DNA of 64,000 nt from NCBI GenBank assembly GCA_963995505.1, contig OZ023181.1, positions 4,687,487 to 4,751,486 on the forward strand. Direction: 5' to 3'. Within the stretch, counting starts at the first letter, position 1, and each line of letters opens with the position of its first letter. The notes under the pieces were generated by a model. That model made no database searches. It saw only the letters and a list, made by a program, of their open reading frames with translations, and was not told the DNA's origin. Source of the DNA: Hypericum androsaemum (Eukaryota > Streptophyta > Magnoliopsida > Malpighiales > Hypericaceae). A program made the position numbers and the translations under genes. Of this stretch, positions 1 to 11,084 are shown in pieces.

Positions 1-93
1 TCTTCTCGAAGAGATTTGAGCAGACTGAAGGTCGATCTTTCTTATGATGGCTGTAAATCTTCTGAAAGTGATCAAAAATCAGAGATTTGATCT
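1..93 (+). CDS. Possible 3' end of a gene entering from the left
   Basis: The first frame is open from the window edge for 30 codons and stops at TGA 91-93. It is rich in Ser, Asp, Glu and Lys, like a hydrophilic C-terminus. The other two forward frames close within 15 codons. An AACAC|GTAAGT splice-donor-like site follows at about 140. I do not recognise the protein, and 30 codons can stay open by chance. Positions 94-342 look like ordinary AT-rich 3' flank with no further gene. Confidence 0.25.
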
Positions 94-351
94 CTCCCGG
101 CTCGGTGTAAATTCTACCTCCCTCCTTTACCGAGTTAACACGTAAGTTTCTTTTATTGTTTTCATTTTTCCTTCTCCATAATTACAGTCTAATTCGTAAG
201 AGGCCATTGGATTCCAGAGTGACACATTGTTATGTAGTTTTTATGCAATGGTCATATTTTTTTCAAAATTTTTGTTAAATTGCTTTCGGAGATAAATTTT
301 TGGGTAACCAAAACAATATCCAAAACTCCTCCTCAAGAAGGAAAAATAATA

Positions 352-1656
352 GGATAAATTACCCTCAGGTCCCTGGTTTATAATTTTATTACTTGCAGGT
401 CTCTGGCTTTCAGAAATAGTGTATGAGGTTCCTGCTTTTTAGAAAAATATTAGTCTCGGGTCCCAGACTAACGTCAGCACTCAATTTTTTATTTTTTGAT
501 CATGTGAAATGACCTTTATGTCCTTGGACAAAATAAATAAAAAAATCTACATCGTCAATCTTGGAACAACATTTGAACATCAAGAACAAACATAAAAACA
601 ACCCATAATCTCCTTTGTCTTCATTCCCCATTTTTGTATCGAAACCTTCATCTTCATCCTAAATTTTTTATAACCAAAGCTTCGATTTCAAATTTTTTAA
701 CCAAAGCTTCGACTTCAAATCTTCATCTTCAAGAGCCCAGAAACATCTTTTAGAGGGAACACCAATTTTTTCCAAAGCAACCTCCCAGATCCAGAGATCC
801 AAAAATTGCAAGAGACCGAACTACAACCTTCACGGAGCTCGTCGTCGTGCCCAGAGAAGAGAGGAGCTCGCCATCGTGCCCAGAAGAGAGGAGCCCGCCG
901 TCGCTGAAAATATGGGGAGAGAGGGCGTACAACGAAGACGCTCCTAGGTCAGTGGTGGAGGGGTTTCTGGGTTGTGGGTTTGGGACGCCTCCTCTTCCAC
1001 CCTTGAGTCGCCTCCATCATCGGGGCCACCCTCGCTCTCTGGTCCCTCCGACTCCCTGGCGTTGCCCTCTCCGATGAGCTCCCTCTTCACGGTCACCGGT
1101 GGGCTCGAGCGGTGTTCCAGATCTATGCGTTCGGGAGCTCACGAGAGAACTCGATGTTGCACAAAAAAAACGATCAAAGAAAACCCTAGCTCGATTGAAA
1201 TTAAGATTGAACATAGAAACTTATAGATTATGGTTTATGATCGGGACTCAAACTCATCCATGTCCCAGTAGTTGAGACTCGTCGAGATGGGAGTGGAAGA
1301 TTAGAGAGCTTGAGGGTGGATGGATCGAGGGTTCTAATGTTTGGTACTTGTTGATTTCTTGATTTGGTTTTAATGGATGGATCGAGGGTTTTATTTTGGT
1401 TTCCTAGTACTTGTTGATTGGAGATGAAGGTTGATGAAGATGTACAGATGTTCACGGTGTTCTTGGGATTCCAAACTTGAAGAAGGTAAGATTATTTTTT
1501 TTGTTTAAGGGTATATCTGTCATTAAAAAATGAAAATTTGAGTACTGACGTCAGTCAGACACCCGAGACCAGCATGGGACATCATACACTATTTCTGAAA
1601 GTCAGAGACTTGCGAGTAATAAAATTATAAACTAAAGACCTGAAGGTAATTTACCC
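352..1656. mobile_element. Non-autonomous Mutator-like element (MULE-1)
   Basis: A 1305-bp element with terminal inverted repeats of about 150 bp. The left end reads GGATAAATTACCCTCAGG and the right end, reverse-complemented, reads GGGTAAATTACCTTCAGG. A perfect 9-bp target duplication, AAAATAATA, lies at 343-351 and 1657-1665; 9 bp is the Mutator signature. No transposase is present. The centre (about 830-1220) is GC-rich and could be captured gene sequence, but I recognise no protein. The same TIR family recurs at 59377-60389. Confidence 0.9.
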
Positions 1657-1665
1657 AAAATAATA

Positions 1666-2880
1666 TTTTTTTCCTTGTTCACTTTCCTCTCCAGAGGTGA
1701 TGTGAGGGAGAACTTTTTCCAGACAAAAAAAATCTCAAAAACCCAAAAAAAAATTTCCCTTGAAGGTGGGACTCTACTTTTCTTGTCTTCCTTATCACTT
1801 CCTCTCCTTCTTTGTCTTCCCATATTACCCTTTCCTTTCCCTCTCCTTTCCCACCATCTTTGTCCTTTTCCCTTTTTTCCTTTCCTCCATCTTTTCTGTG
1901 GATCTCCTTGTCTCACCAACCTCCTAGCACTCCAGCAACTCCCGTGGTAGTTGCTGGGTGACCTTCGTCGGCTGTCCTTGCTGATCTTGGAGTTTTTCTG
2001 GTCTCTGACGTCTCCTTTCCAGGTGCTCCATCCCGCTCTGCCCTACACCACTCTGCTAGGGTCCCACGCTCCGTCTGCTCTGCCCAGCATAGTCAGCTTC
2101 GGTCCAGCGGCCTGGCTTCCTGTCCGCCTAGTTGGGGTGGTCGCTTGTCCCTCACCCCGGTTGAACTTTTACTGTTTATTTATCTATTACTTGTGTGTTG
2201 CTTTGTTTTCTTTTTATTGTGATGTGTTTAGTCTATGTAGTATTTTTTTTTCTCCTAAGCAACGTCTGTTTAGTGGTCTATTCGACCTTATGTTTATCAT
2301 TGTTTGCTTTTGCTTGGAACAGCTTTGGCTTGATTTGAGATCCGGATGGGTCTCGATACCATTCTTGTTGTTGCGGGTGGAGAAACTTGTCTCAGTTGAC
2401 TTTGTTCGATTGTGGCTCTCATTTGCGTGCATCTTATATGCATTCAAATGCCCACGAGGCGGCGTCTTTGACATTGTCTTGTGGTTATTGGCAGTTGCTT
2501 GTCTCGGCAGATCTTCGCCTTGGTCGTTGGCTTTCATAGCTTCTCGACCACCCTTCATTTTCACCCGTGTCACTCTGCTGACTTCGGTTTGGTTTTGTTT
2601 TCTATTTGGTGTTATCTTTACTCGATTATGTATGTCAATTTTCTGTTCTGTAACCTCGTATTGTAATGTTAGGCTTCTCGCCACCATTTTCAAAAAATAA
2701 TATCCAAAAAGCATTGCTAACTTTACGAATTTGGTGGGTCTCCCTGTTGGAGGAATAGCTACCGTCATGTTCACTGTTTGTCTGTTTTTTTTTGGCCTCC
2801 TGATTGAGCATTTTTCTCGAATTTTGGGCGTCAAAAGAATTTTTTTCAATTATGGGGACATCTCGTATTAATTACTATCT
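1666..2880. other. Unassigned region with pyrimidine-rich tract and long overlapping ORFs
   Basis: This stretch begins with a strongly pyrimidine-rich tract on the + strand (about 1780-1920). It then holds a 249-codon open frame on the + strand (1951-2700) and an overlapping 211-codon frame on the - strand (2214-2849). The + frame is very rich in Phe, Leu, Cys and Ser and has no recognisable domain. Mutually overlapping open frames of biased composition suggest a lack of stops rather than coding. A pyrimidine-rich leader followed by GC-richer sequence would also fit a LINE 5' region, but no LINE protein motif was found. Confidence 0.3.
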
Positions 2881-3931
2881 ATATGACTAGCTATTAATTT
2901 AAAATCGAATATGCTCGTCTATTGTGTAAGAATGACTATTTCAATATCGTCATTGAAATAGTCTCATCACAATTCTTTTGAATATTTGGGGTATATATTC
3001 ACCGGAACAACCCAAAATCGCTTTGTGTAACTTTGTTAATAACTGGGTTGATTATTTTTCGAGATGTAGTTTAAGTGATAAAATGATGGATTGAAAATAA
3101 ACTCAAATTAATTTCATTGTGTCTTCATAAAAGGTAATGTTGGAAAAGTTCTATCACATGTTCCATGCTTGCAATGAAAGCCATGGGCTCTGAAATATGG
3201 GCCTTCACATTGAAATTTATTGATGAAGAGAGGGAGGAAAAGGCTGCCACGCGGATTGAGTTTTCGTCCGTTTGAAATGGGCAAGTTTTTTTAGATAGAA
3301 AAGATCTATAAAATAAAATTGAAAACATCACAACGGAAAAAAATTCGAAAAAATTAAACCTGACATAATTCAAAAAATTCCAACTATTTCTGATGATCAG
3401 AAAAAAAATATCCGAATATGTCAGAAAGATATAATCTCAAGGACTTATAAAAAAATAATGATCCCAAGGTTAGAGAGGGAGGAAAAGTGTTTCTCATATA
3501 GAATAAAAAATCAGGAAAATAGTATCATCATATTAGTTTTCTGATAATTACTTTACCACTTGGTAAAAATAATAATTAGCAAGAGTAACACATCGCGCCT
3601 AAACGAAATCTAGGCAACAATCAATACCATCCCAGAAATTTTATGGTCATTCTATACCAAGTGGTAATATTTATATTGTTAATTTTTTATAAAATCAAAG
3701 GACTAAAAAAACTAAACATTGTAATACCCACCATAAAATTGTTACAGAAAAATTCTACCATTAAGTATAAAAATTCATAATTATTAAAAAATTATCGTAA
3801 AATTTTCCACCGGACATGTTAGTATAATAAGTAGACAATACATCTACAAAACATCAATCAAAATAAGAGATATGGTAATATAATTAGAAATATAATCGGA
3901 TGACATAGTCCAAATACCCATGCATGATTAA
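2881..3931. other. AT-rich intergenic stretch, no gene seen
   Basis: AT-rich sequence with many stops in all frames. The 82-codon frame on the - strand (3125-3373) has no recognisable features. Confidence 0.5.
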
Positions 3932-4013
3932 CATTGTCCACTCTCCCTAAATACTTTGATTTACACATTTCGAAATGTGCATACGGAAGTCATCGAAGGA
4001 GAGTGAACAATAA
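3932..4013 (-). ncRNA. MIR477-like: miR477-like hairpin, copy 1 (diverged)
   Basis: The two arms (about 3932-3960 and 3983-4013) pair across a short loop that contains its own small palindrome around ATTTCGAAAT. Read on the - strand, the 5' arm holds a miR477-like 21-mer at 3984-4004 starting ACTCTCCTTCGATG. It matches miR477 (ACTCTCCCTCAAGGGCTTC type) only in its first half. This is the most diverged of three tandem hairpins, and by itself would be weak. The shared arm layout and position link it to copies 2 and 3. Confidence 0.55.
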
Positions 4014-4067
4014 TAACCATTGTCATTATTAAGCTGGCCCTCAACCAAACTTTTTATATCATTCCAA

Positions 4068-4170
4068 GACAGGTACATTTTCCACTCTTCCTAAGGGCTT
4101 CAAGCCAGCCACATTGTTAGTCCATAGCTGGATGGAAACCCTTGAGGGAGAGTGGGCAATGGAAATGTCT
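4068..4170 (-). ncRNA. MIR477-like: miR477-like hairpin, copy 2
   Basis: Arms at about 4068-4110 and 4127-4170 pair along roughly 40 positions with few mismatches and a short loop. On the - strand the 5' arm carries a 21-nt segment (4133-4153) beginning ACTCTCCCTCAAGGGTTTCC, close to the conserved miR477 sequence as I remember it; family members come from the 5' arm. The other arm, read on the + strand, gives CACTCTTCCTAAGGGCTTC, which is a poorer match. That is one reason to prefer the - strand. Confidence 0.72.
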
Positions 4171-4222
4171 GAACTCTTGCTGGGGACTAGCATTTGCTTT
4201 GTACAGTGTAGGAGGCAAGGCA

Positions 4223-4337
4223 CAACTTGTCCAGTCCCCCTCTAAGAGCTTCTAACCCCAAAAAAGCAAAGTCCCCATTGGCCAAATGGTCCCAATTAAG
4301 GATAGAAGCTCTTGAGGGAGAGTGAGCAAAACAATGT
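4223..4337 (-). ncRNA. MIR477-like: miR477-like hairpin, copy 3
   Basis: Arms at about 4223-4256 and 4303-4337 form a long stem with a loop of about 45 nt. On the - strand the 5' arm carries a 21-nt segment (4303-4323) beginning ACTCTCCCTCAAGAGCTTCT. It differs from the miR477 consensus I remember at only one or two positions. This hairpin is first in transcription order on the - strand and lies about 80 bp downstream of a TATA-like box. Small-RNA data would be needed to show processing. Confidence 0.75.
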
Positions 4338-4413
4338 CTTGAAAGATCTCAACTACTCTTTGATTGGTCTCTAGCTAAACCGGTTTGAAGAATGGGATTG
4401 GCTTGGAACCTCA

Positions 4414-4422
4414 ATTTTATAG
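4414..4422 (-). promoter_or_regulatory. TATA-like box upstream of the hairpin cluster
   Basis: The - strand reads CTATAAAATTG about 80 bp upstream of the first stem of the three hairpins. The spacing fits a polymerase II start just before a polycistronic primary microRNA. Confidence 0.4.
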
Positions 4423-5605
4423 GCACCAAAAACCCTTTGGAAACAGAAAAGGCCAATAGAAACGTGGAGAAAACTTGGATTCTAATTTAGTGGGACCTGC
4501 ATATCTGGACACTTGTTATCTAGTGGTCAATGAAGATCATCTTCTACCTAAAGAGGCCACTCAAATCTATATTTTTTTACTAGATAAGCTTTAAAAGCAT
4601 GATCTTAGTATTTCAAGTTATTTTTTATGAGACCGGCGGTCGTAACTTTACAAAAAGTCGAGAAGGACTCTTGCACTAAATAGGATGTTTCAGGTCATTA
4701 ACAAAAAAAAAAAAAAGCTAGCAGAATTGGCCAAAGTGGGCGAAAATGAAAAAGAGATGAAGAAAACCTAAGAATATCATTATCCATATCGTGGAACTTC
4801 GGGAAAGTCAGCTATTCGAGATTTGTATATTGGAAAGGTTTAACACAAAACAAAAGCCATGGACTCAGCTTCATGTGTCCGTTACTCCTTTGGTGGCTTC
4901 CAGATTTGGATACCGACAGAGAGACAAAGAGGGACATTGGCAATTTTTATCAGGTAAAATCTATGTTTTTAGAATCGAGCATTGTTGCATTTATTTTTTT
5001 GATAAGTAAAAATGTATTACTCCTCAATTATCCTCAATTACCCAGCGTTGTTGCATTTATTTAGGGAGCAGTTCTACTAATTGGTTTTTTTATTATTTTT
5101 AAACTTGAACCTAAGACTTTGTGAATCCAAGATGCTTACTACTTGGACGGATTCCTATCGTAAAAAATGGCCTCTTTGATTGATGGTACAAATAGGATAA
5201 TGGCCATTTTCGAGATCATGAAGAATAAAGTTATCAATTAAGCTAGGGGCATCTCGATCTTTATATCTACGAGTGCATTATTTTTTTATAAGTAAAGTTG
5301 TATTATTCCTCAAAAATCACCATGGATAGTTACACTAATAGTATCATAAAAGCAGCACCTAAGATACCAGATTTTTAACTATCAGAACTATACAATGATA
5401 AACGATATCTAGTACATTTTTTAAAAGAATAACCCCACATCTACCAGTGTATTATTACTGTGCCAATTTGCGGTTGACATTGCGAATTCACTTTCCAATC
5501 CTAGAAGATATCTTACAAGTGGATGAAAGCGTTGCAGTTGCAAGGAAATGAAAGTTATGCAACTTGAGTTGAGCTTTTTGCCTTATACTATGCTATTATG
5601 TGTCC
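4423..5605. other. Intergenic stretch, no gene seen
   Basis: AT-rich sequence with a poly-A run near 4702-4715. Short frames at 4791-5064 have no recognisable features. Confidence 0.5.
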
Positions 5606-5610
5606 TTATT

Positions 5611-6248
5611 TGATAAGGTGATGCCCATTAAGTCCATCAAGTGGACTTCTATTTTGTGCATGGCAGAGACAAGATGAGGTGGAGAAAAAAATAAGTATTT
5701 AATGCTTAGGTGAAAAAAAGGATACGGAAGGATTTGCAAATCAAGTCCTATAGAAGTAATGTGAGACGCATGGTATTCAAATAGTAAGCAATTAATGGTT
5801 CTTGTCCAATTCTCCAAAGGTTTTTCTGTAAAAAGAGATTACGCTCTTTTGTCTCTCCATTCAAAAGTGTGAAACTCAAAGTAGAGAGTTTAGAGAAAAA
5901 TTAGAGATTTTGTATTGAGATAGTTTTCAAATTTCAGAGAAATAGCTTGAGGTAAAAATAGAATGAGTAAAAATTTTCTATTGAAAAATATAAGTGAAAC
6001 ACAAAAGTGGGATAACTTGGGGTTACGTGTAGTGAAGATATTTTTACCACTGTAATTTTTCTATTTACTAGTGGATATTTTCGGAACTGGTCTCGTGGTT
6101 TTTTCCTTTGGCATTTAGAGGTTTTTTACATAAATCTTGGAATTTTTTCTTGGTGATTTATTATTTTATCTGCTTTTGACCGTGATAATTATCTATTAAC
6201 AAGGTAAATTTTATTTACCGCTTCTGCTGACGGATCAAATTCCCAACA
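5611..6248 (+). mobile_element. Solo LTR of a Copia-type retrotransposon
   Basis: A 638-bp sequence starting TGATAAGG and ending AATTCCCAACA, flanked by a perfect 5-bp duplication TTATT (5606-5610 and 6249-6253). The inner text (a TAGTGGATAT segment, then CTCGTGGTTTTTTCC, then TTTATTTTATCTGC near the end) is the usual make-up of plant Copia LTRs as I know them. No PBS, coding region or second LTR follows, so the element has been reduced to a solo LTR by recombination. Confidence 0.85.
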
Positions 6249-6253
6249 TTATT

Positions 6254-7078
6254 TAAGAAAATTCATGTTCTTTTATCATTTAGACTGATTATTGTTAGAC
6301 CACACTGGTTAGAGGTTAGCTAGTTGAGTGATTGCATTTGTTTTTAATAAATGGTACTCTAATTAAGTACCAGATTGACTACAGATATATGTTGTATAAA
6401 ATATTGAATTAATTAACTACGAGTAAATAATAGATTATTTAGGTCTATTAATGTATGTTATTTAAAATCGAATAATATATTGAAAGGTGGTAAAATTCTC
6501 TCGATAAATATTCAATGCTGATGTATTCCTAAATACTCAAACTTGACATCCATATTCAAATACTCACAGAATCAACTATTCTAGATCGAGTGAGGTTGAT
6601 ATATTGAAAGGTGGTAAAATTCTCCAGACAAATATTTAATACTAATGCATTCCTAAATTTTTAAATTCGAGATCTCCTAATTAATTTAGAATAACTCTCT
6701 CAACATTTTTGATATACATAAAACTCTCGGAAAACGTTTGAAATATGGATCCCCTACTCAAGTTTTCTAACTTTAATTTCATTGTACAGTTACTTTTGAC
6801 GTAGCAAATGGACAAGACACATCTCACTTCGGTTGCATTTGGATAAATGCTGAATTCAGAGAGGTTAATTTTATTTATACATTTATGTTTATAATTTTTT
6901 TTCAATTTAGATTTATGTACTTTGAAGTTAACAAAAATCTAAAATGTTAAAAAAATTCGATGTCTCAAAACTTTTGTAGATACCAATATTTTCTTTTATC
7001 CAATTTATTCAATTTCGAACCGGGTTAAACAAAAAATACAAATTTAATTTCAGTCCAGATCCTCCCTTCCATTCTTTG
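6254..7078. other. AT-rich intergenic stretch with a short duplicated motif
   Basis: No gene seen. A segment of about 65 bp starting ATTGAAAGGTGGTAAAATTC occurs at about 6478 and again at about 6602. A diverged relative (AGGTGGCAAAACTC) lies near 36240. Confidence 0.45.
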
Positions 7079-7086
7079 GTCCAAGT

Positions 7087-7849
7087 TAGGCATGGCAGAA
7101 ATATCCATACCTTGAGGGTCGAACCCTACTCTTACCCTACGAGTCTAGGATATGTTGACTTTGACTGGGTCTATGGTAGGATATGAGTATGAGTTCATGT
7201 TTAGAAGTAGGGTCTAGGGTAGGGTATGAATCTATAGTAAGACCTTATGAGTCGGATCCTATCTTTATATTTTTACCATATTTTAGACTCTACCCTAATT
7301 AAATCATAGTTAAATTCTAATTAGATCGTATTGATAATATGTATTAATACACTTCATGGTTAACTTTAACATATTTATTATGTTATTATACAACCAAATT
7401 AGAAGATGTCGTGAATAATGGATCACTAGAAGCCGACATTATATATATATATATATATTTGTTGAATTGTTTATATACTTCAAACTCGAAAAAAAATCTT
7501 GTACTATTGAAATTAAATTTCAAAATTTGATGTTTCATCAATTTTCTATTGAATGTTGATGTGTAATATAGTAGATGTCTTGAATTTATTTAATTTTTAT
7601 ATAAAAATTAACTTTTGATTAAAAATTGTCAAAATGCAGAACGTTAAAGGATCGAACCTTACATACCATGTAGACCCTGGGTCTCCAGGAGGATAGGGTA
7701 TGTATCTAATAATAAAAAATTTGTAGGGTAGAAAGTAGGATATGGGTCAAACTAAAAAAATTAGGGTATGGGTAGGGTCTTACCAAGACATTACCCGACC
7801 CGACCCGACCCTACCCTACCATACCCTACCCTACTCATTCCCATCCCTA
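7087..7849. mobile_element. Non-autonomous hAT-like element
   Basis: A 763-bp element. The left end starts TAGGCATGGCAGAAATA and the right end, reverse-complemented, starts TAGGGATGGGAATGAG. It is flanked by an imperfect 8-bp duplication, GTCCAAGT (7079-7086) and GTCGAAGC (7850-7857), 6 of 8 identical. Inside both ends are many copies of a GGGTAGGGTA-type motif. No transposase is present, and the short frame at 7768-8136 is a by-product of the repeats. Confidence 0.7.
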
Positions 7850-7857
7850 GTCGAAGC

Positions 7858-9305
7858 CAATTCATCATTTTCCCCATAGTATGGTTCTCTCTCGATTCAT
7901 CATTTTTTGAAGGCGCCGACGCTCCTTCCTCTTCCGATTGGATGATTAGCCATTCTTTGTCTCGGGGAAAAATGGTAATTTCCGATTGGATGCTTACAAA
8001 ACCGCTATATGTTAGTCTGATGCTGTCAATTTTTCAGTTTCTTTTAGTCTGTTCCAATCATATATATATCCATCGAATTGGAGATAAGTCATCCTTCCTG
8101 TACAACGATCGAATTCGTATAGTGATCTGCAATTGAGCGCAAGTATCTCAACGTGAATTTTGGCCCATTTCCTTGTAGTTTGTGTTCAACTCGGCTCTTG
8201 TTATGGCTACACGATCGGAACTAATTTCTCTGTCGTGTACTTGCTTGAACTTTCTACAGAGGATCTGGGTCCGCTGGAAGGGAAGGTTCTCTTCGAAAAG
8301 ATAACAGAGGGAAAAATATACCATTAAAAGAGTTGTCCTTAGACAAAAATATTGTACTTTAAATATACAAAATTTCAAAAAATATATAAATAAAAATTCA
8401 TTTTAGTACCTTGTAGCTGTAATGATCGTAAATAAATCAATAACAGTTTTATATTAAAGGTCGAAAAAACTAAAAAAAAACACTAAAATGAGACCGAATT
8501 CTTTCCTTTTTCATACTATTGTTCTGTTATTTTCTAAACTGGAGTCGGAAATTGATTTCATCTTTGTTCCAAGGGTGGCTGAGGCCCGTGTGTTGTTTTA
8601 TTTCGTTTTTGTAAAGCCCATGTCACTAACTTATGCTTTCCAGCTGATCTTGGAAGCTTCTTCTCATATTGAAGCCTCCGGGACTAAGCTATATCATCAT
8701 CATCTTTATGGTTCTCGTCGAAAAAAGAAGTCTAACCATTCATTTTCTTTTGAAAAATAATTCACTTTATGTCGTCCAAAAATAAAAATTATGTACATCC
8801 ATACACATCTGCAAAAAGATTGAAACATGCCCCAATCGATTTTCCTTAAAATCGCAAGATTATTTTACCTTAAGTGAATCGAGATATTGGAGAAGATCTT
8901 GCTAACCAAATAAAATTAATCCACCCTAAGTCCAACCATTCGGGCGTGGATTGGACACGGAATGACAATATTCCGTACCATTTGGACTTAAGCAACAAGC
9001 GGTGGCGGTTTTGTAATTACAGCAAAAATCAAGGGCAAAAATGGCATAAAGAGTGCACACGTGGCACGCACATGGGTGCCTTTCCCTGACGCGTGGGAGG
9101 GGAGGGAGTGGAGTGGGCGCGTGTCATTCAGCCTTCTCTTTTTTTTATCTTACCTTTTTTTAGCTTCTCTTTTTTAATAAAAATTTGTCGAATTATTATA
9201 CCGTAGTGAATCAAATTGATATATTATAATCAGACATACCATTAGTCGTAGCCAGACATGTCATTTAATTTATTTATTAATTTATTTTAAGTTTTATTAA
9301 ATATT
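7858..9305. other. Intergenic stretch, no supported gene
   Basis: Short frames at 8148-8378, 8488-8760 and 8874-9089 have no recognisable features. The segment at about 8930-9130 is GC-richer and has an ACACGTGGCACG block containing a CACGTG G-box. It reads like a promoter or captured promoter, but no transcript start can be fixed. Confidence 0.35.
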
Positions 9306-9309
9306 AACT

Positions 9310-10024
9310 GGGCATGCCATTCTCATAACTCGGGTCTGTCGTTCTCATAACCCAGACTTGCCGTTCTCGCAACTCGGATCTGCCATTCTCGCAATCCGGG
9401 CCTGCCATTCTCGCAATTCGGGCCAGCCATTCCGATAACCCGGGCGAGCCATTGTCGTAACCCAAACCTGTCATTCTCGCAACTCAGGTCTGCTATTCCC
9501 ATAACCCAGGCGTTCCATTCTCGTAACCTGTCTCAGCCATTATCGTAACCCGGACCTGCCATTCTCGTAACCCAGACCTGCTATTCTCGCAACCCGGACA
9601 TGTCATTCTCGCAACCCGGGCATGCCATTCTCGCAAACCGGATCTGCCATTTTCGTAACCTGGGCGTGCCATTCTCGCAACTCGGGCGTGCCATTCTCGC
9701 AACTCGGGCGTGCCATTCTCGTAACCTGGGCGTGCCATTCTCGTAACCCGGACCTGCCATTCTCGCAACCCGGACCTGCCATTCTCGCAACCCGGACTTG
9801 CCATTCTTGCAACCCGGGTCTGCCATTCCCGTAACCCGGGTGTGCCATTCTCGTAACCCGTCCCAGCCATTGTTGTAACACGGACCTGCCATTCTCGTAA
9901 CCCAGACCTGCCATTCTTGTAACCCCTATCATTCTCGTAACCGGGGCCTGTCATTCTCATTATCGGCATGCCATTTCTCAGAACCGGACATGCCATTCTC
10001 GTCACCCAGCCTACCATTCTCGTC
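9310..10024. repeat. 22-bp GC-rich minisatellite
   Basis: About 30 diverged tandem copies of a 22-bp unit of the type CCTGCCATTCTCGTAACCCG on the + strand. Best-preserved neighbours lie around 9680-9790. Because 22 is not a multiple of 3 and the unit has no stop codon on the - strand, all three - frames stay open and give long Arg, Glu, Trp and Gly-rich frames. Those frames are artefacts of the repeat. Confidence 0.92.
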
Positions 10025-11084
10025 ATCAAAACAAATAAATCAATACCCAAATCACAAGCCACCCTAAAATCAATCAATTATTGTCATTATATTTTTGATA
10101 AAATTCACAAAATAAATGGCAGAGGAATCGTATGTTTTGCAATCAAAGATAAGGAAGGATAAAAAACCATTAATCTGTCAACCACGGCATCCAATTATTG
10201 TCATTAATCCACCTTCAACACCAAAGCAACCGACGAACCAGAGAGGAGAGTAACATCGGACAACGTCGGGGCCACGACCCCAAGCCCTCCATCCTCAACC
10301 ACGACATCGTTGTGGCAACCTCCCGCCACCATGCCGTCTACGACGAGAAGAGCTAGCCCTAACCGCTGCCTCAGAGATTTACTCCGGCTTGGAGAACGCC
10401 AATGGACGAGGGTGACTCGACGGTATTGCTCTGGCAGGGGGTGCGGAGAGAAGAGACGAGTGGGAGGAGAGAGACGAGGAGGAGAGAAGCCGGCCAACGA
10501 TCATCGACGATGATCCATCGGCGTCAGTGCCTCCATCGGTGTCAAAACCGTCAGTTCTTGACGAACAACTGAAGTTCCTCGCCGGGATCGTCGTCGTCTT
10601 TGCCAGGATCGTCGTCGTCTCCTCGTCGTCGTCTTCGCCGGCTTACCTGGTCCAGATTTGAGATGCTCTATGGTTTTGTCATGGCCTATTAAGAGAGAGG
10701 AGAGAAATAAGGAAGGGAAGCGAGGAAGGGAGATAGGTAGGTAAAAGACAGTAGTACCCCCATGCTATTAGAGCCCGTCAGATCTCAGAGAAAAGTTAAG
10801 GGGCCTGATCGCACGGCCCATATTAATTCCAAACGGTACAGAACTGTTTTGTACAGTCCGTAACCAATCCAGCGCCCAACCATTCAATTAAATTTCGTGG
10901 AAATGATATTTTGTATCCATACAAATTTTTATTATCTTACTATAATAATATAAACATCATTTTTTAGATAGTTTGGTGAGTCAACTCAAAATGTCTAAAC
11001 TACGACCAAACTCAAATCCCAAACCAATACATCAAACCTAAATTCCAAACTCAAAACCAAAACCCAAACCAAAAAGCCAAAAGC
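10025..11084. other. GC-rich island of unknown origin plus AT-rich flank
   Basis: From about 10200 to 10680 the sequence is GC-rich with frames on both strands, the longest at 10204-10497 (-) with 97 codons, rich in Leu, Val and Gly. It contains a GTCGTCGTC-type triplet repeat at 10586-10640. It resembles captured or decayed gene sequence but I recognise nothing. The rest is AT-rich with no gene. Confidence 0.35.

Noticed and set aside
1951..2700. 249-codon hydrophobic frame as a membrane protein gene
   Set aside because: Strong Phe, Leu and Cys bias, no domain, an equally long overlapping antisense frame, and no promoter or intron evidence.
2214..2849. 211-codon basic frame on the - strand
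   Set aside because: Overlaps the + frame of biased composition and shows no motif; treated as an absence of stops rather than a gene.
4068..4337. Hairpins transcribed from the + strand, or miR159, miR319 or miR390 identity
   Set aside because: The best match to a known family (miR477) is on the 5' arm of the - strand, and the sequences lack the defining motifs of the other families.
9310..10024. Regular 22-bp repeats resembling a CRISPR array
   Set aside because: The units are directly adjacent with no unique spacers, the units vary, and the genome is a plant. It is a minisatellite.
9493..10077. 194-codon frame on the - strand with Arg, Glu, Trp and Gly repeats
   Set aside because: It follows the period of the 22-bp array, and equivalent frames exist in the other two registers, so it is not evidence for a gene.
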